From Thiolapillus brandeum (GTDB taxonomy: Bacteria > Pseudomonadota > Gammaproteobacteria > Chromatiales > Chromatiaceae), in assembly GCA_011051425.1 (NCBI GenBank), contig DRLF01000174.1:1-5021 (forward strand): a stretch of DNA of 5,021 bases, written 5' to 3'. A model generated the notes under the pieces. That model was not told the origin of the DNA and ran no database searches. It saw nothing but the letters and a program-made list of their open reading frames with translations. This document shows, one piece after another, positions 1 to 5,021 of this stretch. Position 1 is the stretch's first letter, and every line of letters begins with the position of its first letter. Made by a program: the position numbers and the translations under genes.

Positions 1-396
1 CTCTGTCTTCCTGTTGACGTCGGCGCCTTCGCTGAGCAGGTGGTAGTCGGGATCTTCGATGTTATAAACCAGGCGATCCTTTTCCCGGTCGAACCACACG
101 TTGCCCACCATACCATGCGCAGCAGGCACCGCACCTGTTGCCAGAGAAGCGTGCCCGACGATGGTTTCCGTATTGGCATGCTGATAATTGGCATTGGTAT
201 AGTGAATGCCCTTGTTCATCAGATAGCGAAAGCCACCTTCTCCGGTTACATTGCGAAAGCGGTCGGGCAGATCACCCCGCAAGGCATCGACGGTAATCTG
301 CAGTACCAGACGGGGTCTTTCCTCCGCCCAGGCCACGAAGGCGCTGAAAAGCAACGCGATCATCAAGGCCGATTTCAACATCTCTTTTCTTTTCAC
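1..396 (-). CDS. Secreted alkaline-phosphatase-superfamily phosphodiesterase/phosphatase, N-terminal part (runs off left edge)
   Basis: This is the first 132 codons of a gene read on the minus strand, and the 3' end lies outside the window. I start it at GTG 396-394 because AGAGGT stands 9 bases upstream and the start gives a basic n-region (KRKE). The internal ATG at 381 has no well-spaced ribosome site. Residues 1-24 form a Sec signal peptide ending AWA, with cleavage predicted before EERP. The mature part opens with a strand ending in VDALR, whose Asp37 fits the first metal ligand of the superfamily. Next comes TETIVGHASLATG, where Thr78 aligns with the catalytic Thr of NPP/PafA-type enzymes. 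AAHGMVGN follows, and Asn99 resembles PafA Asn100. The family hydrolyses phosphate mono- or diesters in the periplasm using two metal ions, usually zinc. Substrate cannot be judged because the rest of the active site is missing. It lies downstream of the cytochrome gene in the same direction, but a likely terminator separates them. Confidence 0.85.
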   Translation of the reverse strand, partial: MKRKEMLKSALMIALLFSAFVAWAEERPRLVLQITVDALRGDLPDRFRNVTGEGGFRYLMNKGIHYTNANYQHANTETIVGHASLATGAVPAAHGMVGNVWFDREKDRLVYNIEDPDYHLLSEGADVNRKTE

Positions 397-422
397 GGGT
401 CAAACACCTCTTCTGAAACTCA

Positions 423-478
423 GAATCAGAAAAAAACGGGACCGACCGCCATAGCCAGACCCCGCTGTTATCTGATTC
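423..478. repeat. Perfect 8-bp inverted repeat flanking the terminator hairpin
   Basis: GAATCAGA at 423-430 is the exact reverse complement of TCTGATTC at 471-478. The arms enclose the CGGG/CCCG stem, so the whole element could fold as one long interrupted stem-loop. The left arm's last A is also part of the poly-T tract seen from the minus strand. The repeat may simply extend the terminator. A protein-binding site ahead of the phosphatase gene or an antitermination structure is also possible. Confidence 0.5.
430..464 (-). terminator. Probable Rho-independent terminator after the multiheme cytochrome gene
   Basis: Read on the minus strand, CGGGGTC (464-458) can pair with GGTCCCG (443-437). 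This gives a 7-bp stem with two G-U pairs and a 14-base loop, followed directly by seven T residues (436-430). It begins 53 bases after the cytochrome stop codon. The stem is modest and the loop long, so termination may be partial. A perfect 8-bp inverted repeat brackets it (423-430 and 471-478). A weak promoter-like pair for the phosphatase gene, TTGATG (496-491) and GATAAC (472-467) with an 18-base spacer, would start upstream of this hairpin. Confidence 0.55.
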
Positions 479-517
479 GTTTGAGTGTAGCATCAATCGA
501 CAATACTGCGTGAACGA

Positions 518-2815
518 TCACTTCGATCCCTGCTGCAGTTCCAGCAGCAGTTTCCTGAAAGCAGAATCCTGGGGCAACAGTTTCGCCAGTTGCCTGGCAT
601 AGACCAGGGCCTTGGCGACCTGCCCGGCATCGCGATGAAAAGTCACCAGGGCATGCAGACTGTCAATATCCCCGGGATGCCTTTTCAGTGTGTTTTCCAG
701 TACTTCAATGGCCTGATCAAGCTTTCCCGTGGATTGCAGGGCAACGGCATACACATACCCATAACGTTCATTGTCCTTATCCAGTTCAGCGGCTTTGGCC
801 AGCAGGGGAATGGCCTCGGCCACGACTTTTTGTCTGACTTTTGAAAGCCCCAGGGCATGGTACAGGTCAGCGGAATCCGGCACCTGCCTGGTCCCCGCCA
901 GCAGCAGTGCCGCGCCCTCACCTTCCCTGCCGGTTCGGGACAGCATCTGGGCCAGGTTGACATAGGCAGGTACGAATTTCGGCTGAAGCTGAAGCGCCTT
1001 GCGGTAAGCTGCCTCAGCCTGGCTGAACCGGGACATATCGGTGTAGAGGTTGCCCAGGTTTACCTGCGCCTCGGGCCGCTCGGCATTGAATTCCTGAACC
1101 TGGATATATTCCCCGATGGCCTTGTCCAGCACCTCTCCCTGCCCCGGCTTGAAACTGTCCCGGGGATAGCCCGCCAGCAGGCGCGCCGCCTCAATGCGTA
1201 TGGCTTTGATCTCGTCCCACACCAGTGGGAATGCCAGGATACGCTGTTCCCGGGGTGCAGATGCCATGGCGCCGAGGGCACCCAGGCGCAACAGCGGTTC
1301 TCCGGCATTGAGCAATTGCTGCAAAGCCAACATGGAGGCCTGGCTGACAGCACCGGGCAGATAGGTGAGTGCTGTGGCGCGGGCGATGACGGGCTGGTTC
1401 TCATCCAGGGCGAGTTTCAGCAACTCGGTATAGCTGCCGACGCGTTGCCGCCGCCCTGCCTGCAGTACAGAAGCAAACTGCTGGTAACCCTTAGGCTTTT
1501 CCCCATACCACTTCTCTACCGTTTCCACTGCCCAGGAAGCATCCTTGTCTTCGTGACAGGCATTGCAGGCATTGGGGACGGCCCATTTCGCTGTCAGGTC
1601 AGGGCGTGGGATGCGGAAGCTGTGATCGTGTCGCCGGTCCACCCCCATGAACGTCGTTGCCGGCATATGACATTCAACGCAGCTGGAACCGCGGGAACCC
1701 GGTTGGTGGTGGTGATGGGTTTTGGTGGCATAGCGATCGGCAACATGGCACTGGTAACAGACCTGTTCCCCAGGCGCCCTGAGTTGTGCACTATGGGGAT
1801 CATGACAGTCGGAACAGGTGACACCCTCATGGAACATCCGGCTCTGCTGAAAAGATCCCCAGACATAGACTTCGCCCTGGATCTGACCATCCGGGTAGTA
1901 CAGATCCTGGGTCAGCAGGGCCGGATGATAGGCATCCAGGAAAGACTGTCCGGGTACAAAGTCATCGCTCAACTGGCTGCGGCGACTGTGGCAGCGGGCG
2001 CAGACCTGGATTTCCTTGTGCGACTTATTGGGTTGGGAACGCACTGGCTTGCGCGTTGCCTCATCTGTCGTCCAATGCACAGCCTTCCGTTCATCGAGCA
2101 CCACCGTCAGTCCCCTGTTCGCCACCCCGGTATCCCTGCCGGCAGCAACCGCCTTTGCCCAGCCGACGTGCATCGAACCTGGCCCGTGACAGGCTTCACA
2201 GGAGACATCGATCTCGGACCAGCTGGTCTTGTAGGTCCGGGTCGCACTGTCATAGTGCTTTTTCAGGTTGGTGGAATGGCAGTCCGCACACATGTAGTTC
2301 CAGTTGAGGTTGGGTCCCGTCCAGTGCAGCACGTCTCCCGCAGCGATCTTCTCATCGGGATGCAGGTGGAACCAGCGTTGCCCGCCTTCTGACCTGAGAC
2401 GGCTGTCCCAGGCGATATCCAGCACCTGCAGACGGCCACCGGGAAACGGCACCAGGTACTGCTGCAGGGGATAGACACCGAAGGTGTAGGCGATGTCATA
2501 GTCATGCAGCTTGCCGTCCGGACCATCCGTATGGACCAGGAACCTGCCATCCTTGCGGAAGAACCGGCTCGTTATTCCAGACTGCGTAAGTGTTGCATCG
2601 TCGAAATCGCCGAGCACTGCCTTGTCATCCGCCTCCTGCATGGCAAGATCATGATGGGAGCCCTGCCACTGCCTGTCCTCCTTCGCGTGACATTCCCGGC
2701 AGACCTCCCTTCCCACGGGATTTGCTCCATGACTTGCTGTAGCAGAAAGGCACAACAAGGCCAGCAGAACAGGATGCAGTCTGGCTGCAATTCTTGAGGC
2801 GCTGAATGCTGTCAT
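518..2815 (-). CDS. Secreted octaheme c-type cytochrome with C-terminal TPR domain (cytochrome c554-like)
   Basis: A 765-residue protein with an N-terminal signal peptide (about residues 1-30, ending ATASHG), so the hemes are attached in the periplasm. Eight CXXCH motifs are visible at residues 39-43, 176-180, 206-210, 272-276, 334-338, 353-357, 379-383 and 417-421. Extra histidines could be distal heme ligands, for example HH54-55, H216 and the run H367-H370. The layout matches the cytochrome c554/doubled-CXXCH group, with family-typical phrases such as CVECHMP followed by RRHDHSFRIPRPD. Residues about 450-560 look like helical HEAT-type repeats, and about 575-755 hold roughly four or five TPR units. 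The start overlaps the regulator's stop as ATGA, with AGGGA 6 bases upstream of the ATG. The likely role is electron transfer or a redox reaction within a protein complex held by the TPR tail. The substrate is unknown. It lacks clear hallmarks of hydroxylamine oxidoreductase or NrfA, such as a CXXCK heme. Confidence 0.9.
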   Translation of the reverse strand: MTAFSASRIAARLHPVLLALLCLSATASHGANPVGREVCRECHAKEDRQWQGSHHDLAMQEADDKAVLGDFDDATLTQSGITSRFFRKDGRFLVHTDGPDGKLHDYDIAYTFGVYPLQQYLVPFPGGRLQVLDIAWDSRLRSEGGQRWFHLHPDEKIAAGDVLHWTGPNLNWNYMCADCHSTNLKKHYDSATRTYKTSWSEIDVSCEACHGPGSMHVGWAKAVAAGRDTGVANRGLTVVLDERKAVHWTTDEATRKPVRSQPNKSHKEIQVCARCHSRRSQLSDDFVPGQSFLDAYHPALLTQDLYYPDGQIQGEVYVWGSFQQSRMFHEGVTCSDCHDPHSAQLRAPGEQVCYQCHVADRYATKTHHHHQPGSRGSSCVECHMPATTFMGVDRRHDHSFRIPRPDLTAKWAVPNACNACHEDKDASWAVETVEKWYGEKPKGYQQFASVLQAGRRQRVGSYTELLKLALDENQPVIARATALTYLPGAVSQASMLALQQLLNAGEPLLRLGALGAMASAPREQRILAFPLVWDEIKAIRIEAARLLAGYPRDSFKPGQGEVLDKAIGEYIQVQEFNAERPEAQVNLGNLYTDMSRFSQAEAAYRKALQLQPKFVPAYVNLAQMLSRTGREGEGAALLLAGTRQVPDSADLYHALGLSKVRQKVVAEAIPLLAKAAELDKDNERYGYVYAVALQSTGKLDQAIEVLENTLKRHPGDIDSLHALVTFHRDAGQVAKALVYARQLAKLLPQDSAFRKLLLELQQGSK

Positions 2816-3753
2816 GCCGAGTCCCTGTCAGAAAAGCCTTCGCGGAAGAATTCAGGATCCATCATGTCGATGAACGCCTGTGCCTGGGGACTGAGAAACT
2901 TGCCGCGCCTTAGCACGACGCCATAAGAACGCTTGGGTATGTAGTCATCCATGGAGATTGCCGCCAGCGGTTCCTCCCCGGTCAGACAGACACCGGTGAC
3001 GATGGAGATACCCATGCCCAGTGCCACGTACTTCTTGATGATCTCCCAGCCGCCTGCTTCCAGGGAGACCTTGAAACTCAGGCCCGACTGGCTGAACACC
3101 AGTTCCAGAAAGCGCCAGGTCGCCAGATGCCGGGGAGGCAGGATCAGGCCGTGGGGGCAGATGTCTTCCAGGGTAACCTTCCTCTTCTTTGCCAGGGGAT
3201 GGTCGGGGGGCGTAATCAATGTCGCGCTGTAGGCAAGAGACGGGTGATAGAGAATGTCGTCCGGCACATCCAGCATGGAACCCACGGCAAGATCCGCTTC
3301 ATCCGCACGCAACATGGCCATGCCATCCCTGCCGGTAACATTGTGCAGTTTGATTTTGATACCGGGATAGGCCGTGGCAAAGCGCTTGATGTACCTGGGG
3401 AGTATATACAGGGTCGTGGATTCTCCCGCTGCGATATTCAGTTCACCGGTTTCCAGACGGCCAAAATGTGCATTGAAGCTTTCCTCCAGTCCCTCGATAC
3501 CGTCCACCAGGGGTTCGGCGATCTGGTGCAGCACCACGCCTTCCGGCGTGAGTGTGATCCTGGGACCGCGGCGTTCAAACAGCACGACATTCATGTCGCG
3601 TTCGAGAGCCTGTATTTGCAGGGAGACTGTAGGCTGGCTGAGAAACAGGGTTTCTGCGGCCTGGGATACACTGCCTGTCCTGGCAGCCGCACAGAACGCC
3701 CTCAGCTGTTTTAGCCGGTTCTGTTTGTAATACAGCTGCTTTGTTGCAGACAT
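2812..3753 (-). CDS. LysR-family transcriptional regulator, CysB-like
   Basis: At 313 residues this is the usual length of a LysR regulator. The N-terminal winged helix-turn-helix (about residues 14-75) contains GSVSQAAETLFLSQPTVSLQ at 27-46 and the typical wing FERRGPRITLTPEG at 59-72. The effector-binding domain starts near residue 103 with GELNIAAGESTTLYILPRYI. It also has EIIKKYVALGMGISIV at 237-252, a conserved stretch of CysB/Cbl-like and related members. The ATG at 3753 is supported by a very strong GGAGGGGG site six bases upstream. The stop codon overlaps the cytochrome start by four bases, so the two are almost certainly co-transcribed and translationally coupled. Such regulators usually bind between divergent genes and sense a small molecule. 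Here the intergenic half-sites at 3771-3818 are the obvious target, which predicts autorepression and control of the plus-strand genes. The inducer cannot be read from the sequence, and CysB-like does not establish sulfur sensing. Confidence 0.93.
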   Translation of the reverse strand: MSATKQLYYKQNRLKQLRAFCAAARTGSVSQAAETLFLSQPTVSLQIQALERDMNVVLFERRGPRITLTPEGVVLHQIAEPLVDGIEGLEESFNAHFGRLETGELNIAAGESTTLYILPRYIKRFATAYPGIKIKLHNVTGRDGMAMLRADEADLAVGSMLDVPDDILYHPSLAYSATLITPPDHPLAKKRKVTLEDICPHGLILPPRHLATWRFLELVFSQSGLSFKVSLEAGGWEIIKKYVALGMGISIVTGVCLTGEEPLAAISMDDYIPKRSYGVVLRRGKFLSPQAQAFIDMMDPEFFREGFSDRDSA

Positions 3754-3770
3754 TCTCTGCCCCCTCCATA

Positions 3771-3818
3771 TATTGAGTTTATCAATACATTATATTGAAA
3801 TTATTTTATTGCTCAATA
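3771..3818. promoter_or_regulatory. LysR-type operator array of TATTGA/TCAATA half-sites
   Basis: Half-sites are TATTGA at 3771-3776, TCAATA at 3782-3787, TATTGA at 3793-3798 and TCAATA at 3813-3818, with a near match TATTG at 3807-3811. The first two form a perfect inverted repeat around a 5-base spacer, the T-N11-A geometry of LysR recognition sites. Starts at 3771, 3782 and 3793 are 11 bases apart, one helical turn. TATTG-CT-CAATA (3807-3818) is a second, tighter palindrome. The array overlaps the lysR promoter, which suits autorepression. Binding by the adjacent regulator is inferred. Confidence 0.72.
3789..3816 (-). promoter_or_regulatory. Sigma-70 promoter for the lysR-cytochrome operon
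   Basis: On the minus strand, TTGAGC (3816-3811) and a perfect TATAAT (3794-3789) are separated by 16 bases. Transcription would start near 3782, giving a leader of about 28 bases that carries the strong GGAGGGGG ribosome site. Both boxes lie within the half-site array, so bound regulator would block polymerase. Confidence 0.6.
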
Positions 3819-3822
3819 CTAA
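3795..3822 (+). promoter_or_regulatory. Candidate weak promoter for the RnfB-like/oxidoreductase operon
   Basis: TTGAAA (3795-3800) is a five-of-six -35 match. TACTAA (3817-3822), after a 16-base spacer, is a poor -10 box. The pair lies back to back with the lysR promoter and covers the right-hand half-sites. A weak core promoter overlapping the operator would suit activation by a LysR protein, but the -10 is weak enough that the true start may be elsewhere in 3790-3860. Confidence 0.3.
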
Positions 3823-3867
3823 GTCTGCAGCCACTATTAATCCACGATTAGTCAGGGGATATTCATT

Positions 3868-4746
3868 GTGGTGGAATTCGATTGGAGCCATGTAGCATTG
3901 ACCATCGTCTTCATGTCCGGACTCGGGTTATTGCTGTCAGCAATCCTGGTGCTGGCCAATCGCAAACTGTGGACGTATGAAGATCCCCGCATCGATGAAA
4001 TTGAGGAACTTCTGCCACACACCAACTGCGGCGCCTGCGGCACGGCCGGTTGCCGCCCTTTCGCCGAAGCACTGATTTCAGGTGATATCACCCCGGCCCA
4101 ATGTACCGTCAATTCCAAGGATGCCATCGATGAAATCGCCGACTATCTCGGCGTGGATGCCGGTGATGTTATCAAGCGGGTAGCCCGTCTGGCCTGCGCA
4201 GGCGGCTCCCATGTCGCCAGAAACAAGGCGCACTATGGGGGCCTCGAATCCTGCCGCGCTGCCGCAGTCATCGCCGGCGGTCCCAAAGGCTGCAGCTGGG
4301 GTTGCCTGGGACTGGCAGATTGCGCCGATGTTTGCGATCAGGACGCCATCGCCATGAACCGCTTTGGTCTGCCGGTGGTCGATCCCGAAAAATGCACCGC
4401 CTGCAACGACTGCGTGGAGATCTGCCCCAAGGGGCTGTTCTCGCTGCAACCCGTGGATCACCGTTTGTGGGTCGCCTGTAAAAATCTGCTGCATGGCGAT
4501 GATGCAGAAAATGATTGCGAGGTAGCCTGCAACGCCTGCGAACGCTGTGCAAAGGACTCTCCCGATGGGCTGATCGAAATACGCGACAACCTGGCGGTCA
4601 TCGACTATCACAAGAACCATCTTGCTTCACCCGTTGCTACGGAACGCTGCCCGACCGGCGCCATCGTCTGGCTGGACAACGAGATCCCCGTCAAGGGCAA
4701 AAAGGCCAAGCGCATCATCCGCAAAGAAGCTTTGCCCACTCACTGA
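3868..4746 (+). CDS. Membrane-anchored RnfB-like polyferredoxin
   Basis: This 292-residue protein starts at GTG 3868, with AGGGGA eight bases upstream. A single membrane helix spans about residues 7-30, and the iron-sulfur part should face the cytoplasm as in RnfB. The Fe-S domain shared by RnfB and related proteins is C54-x2-C57-x4-C62-x16-C79. A second set, C142-x3-C146-x5-C152-x3-C156, matches the RnfB pattern around PKGCSWGCLGLADC. A ferredoxin motif C176-x2-C179-x2-C182-x3-C186-P follows. The last part has C204, C217, C221, C224, C227 and C251, but Ser231 replaces the expected Cys before Pro. The stretch before C251 (NHLASPVATERCPTG) also lacks the CxxCxxC of a full ferredoxin motif. It lies 23 bases ahead of a 2-oxoacid oxidoreductase gene, so it probably accepts or donates that enzyme's low-potential electrons. 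No rnfA, rnfC, rnfD, rnfG or rnfE is visible, so I do not call it a true Rnf subunit. Confidence 0.88.
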   Translation: MVEFDWSHVALTIVFMSGLGLLLSAILVLANRKLWTYEDPRIDEIEELLPHTNCGACGTAGCRPFAEALISGDITPAQCTVNSKDAIDEIADYLGVDAGDVIKRVARLACAGGSHVARNKAHYGGLESCRAAAVIAGGPKGCSWGCLGLADCADVCDQDAIAMNRFGLPVVDPEKCTACNDCVEICPKGLFSLQPVDHRLWVACKNLLHGDDAENDCEVACNACERCAKDSPDGLIEIRDNLAVIDYHKNHLASPVATERCPTGAIVWLDNEIPVKGKKAKRIIRKEALPTH

Positions 4747-4769
4747 GAACATCAACAAGGTATCTTTCC

Positions 4770-5021
4770 ATGAACTTCCGCAAGAAAAATGAACGCACTT
4801 TCAAGTATCCCGGCAAACGCATGGCCATGGATGGAAACACGGCCGTTATCATGTGCGAGCGCGAAGCTTCTGACGCCGCCGGCGCTTATCCCATCACCCC
4901 CTCCACCCAGATGGGAGAATACTGGGCGGAAGAAATGGCCAAAAGGCATGTAAACATTTCCGATCGCGCACTTGTTTTCATTGAGCCCGAATCGGAACAT
5001 GCCGCTGCCGCGGTAACCGCC
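4770..5021 (+). CDS. Pyruvate/2-oxoacid:ferredoxin oxidoreductase alpha subunit, N-terminal part (runs off right edge)
   Basis: The first 84 codons of a plus-strand gene, open to the window edge. The start is ATG 4770 with AAGG nine bases upstream. After a basic N-terminus the protein reads MDGNTAVIMCEREASDAAGA and then YPITPST (residues 40-46), the hallmark of the pyruvate:ferredoxin/flavodoxin oxidoreductase alpha domain (PF01855). EPESEHAAAAVTA (72-84) corresponds to the conserved E-x-E-A-A stretch of this fold. The enzyme class oxidises a 2-oxoacid with coenzyme A and thiamine diphosphate, reducing ferredoxin. It can run backwards to fix CO2 when low-potential electrons are supplied. Substrate (pyruvate, 2-oxoglutarate or other) and whether this is a split or fused enzyme cannot be told from 84 residues. 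It follows the RnfB-like gene by 23 bases with no terminator, so the two form an operon. Confidence 0.87.
   Translation, partial: MNFRKKNERTFKYPGKRMAMDGNTAVIMCEREASDAAGAYPITPSTQMGEYWAEEMAKRHVNISDRALVFIEPESEHAAAAVTA

Noticed and set aside
40..513. Plus-strand open frame of 157 codons across the phosphatase start and the intergenic gap
   Set aside because: The opposite strand encodes a signal peptide followed by the superfamily metal and nucleophile motifs. This frame has no domain and runs through the terminator.
857..2392. Long plus-strand open frame of 511 codons opposite the cytochrome gene
   Set aside because: It is antisense to a gene with eight heme motifs and TPR repeats. Its translation shows no recognisable domain, and it arises from the GC-rich codon pattern of the real gene.
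518..2815. Cytochrome as a hydroxylamine oxidoreductase, NrfA nitrite reductase or octaheme tetrathionate reductase
   Set aside because: No CXXCK heme motif is present. The heme spacing and the long TPR tail differ from those enzymes, and eight hemes alone do not justify naming an activity.
3127..3714. Plus-strand open frame of 195 codons opposite the LysR gene
   Set aside because: It is a shadow of the regulator coding frame, with no recognisable features.
2812..3753. Naming the regulator CysB or CbbR
   Set aside because: Only general LysR and CysB-like features are visible. No cys, sulfur-assimilation or Calvin-cycle genes lie next to it, so the effector and regulon are unknown.
4078..4620. 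Minus-strand open frame of 180 codons opposite the RnfB-like gene
   Set aside because: It lies entirely inside a well-supported iron-sulfur protein gene, with no family signature and no convincing ribosome site.
4752..5000. Minus-strand open frame of 82 codons opposite the oxidoreductase start
   Set aside because: The plus strand carries the conserved YPITPST and EPESEH motifs in an uninterrupted frame with a good ribosome site.

Overview
The window looks like chromosomal DNA from a proteobacterium, most likely a gammaproteobacterium. The GC content is moderate to high, genes are tightly packed with clear Shine-Dalgarno sites, and the gene families are those of respiratory, redox-versatile bacteria. 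A sulfur-oxidising or otherwise chemolithotrophic lifestyle is a guess from gene content, not something the sequence proves. No mobile element, CRISPR array, tRNA or rRNA was seen.

The window splits at an AT-rich divergent promoter region (about 3754-3867). To the left, on the minus strand, lies a CysB-type LysR regulator (2812-3753). Its stop codon overlaps by four bases the start of a secreted eight-heme c-type cytochrome fused to a TPR tail (518-2815). After a 121-base gap with a likely terminator comes the 5' part of a secreted alkaline-phosphatase-superfamily enzyme (1-396, running off the left edge). To the right, on the plus strand, lies a membrane-anchored RnfB-like polyferredoxin (3868-4746). 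It is followed 23 bases later by the start of a pyruvate/2-oxoacid:ferredoxin oxidoreductase alpha chain (4770 to the right edge).

The promoter region holds four TATTGA/TCAATA half-sites. The first three are spaced exactly 11 bases apart, and a good sigma-70 promoter for the regulator is embedded among them. The simplest reading is that the LysR protein represses its own gene and controls one or both flanking transcription units. The right side would then move low-potential electrons from a 2-oxoacid oxidoreductase through the RnfB-like protein at the inner face of the membrane. The left side would supply a periplasmic multiheme electron carrier or enzyme. A functional link between the two sides is inference from the shared control region. 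The most notable points are this operator array, the regulator-cytochrome coupling, and an RnfB-like protein whose last ferredoxin motif has lost most of its cysteines.
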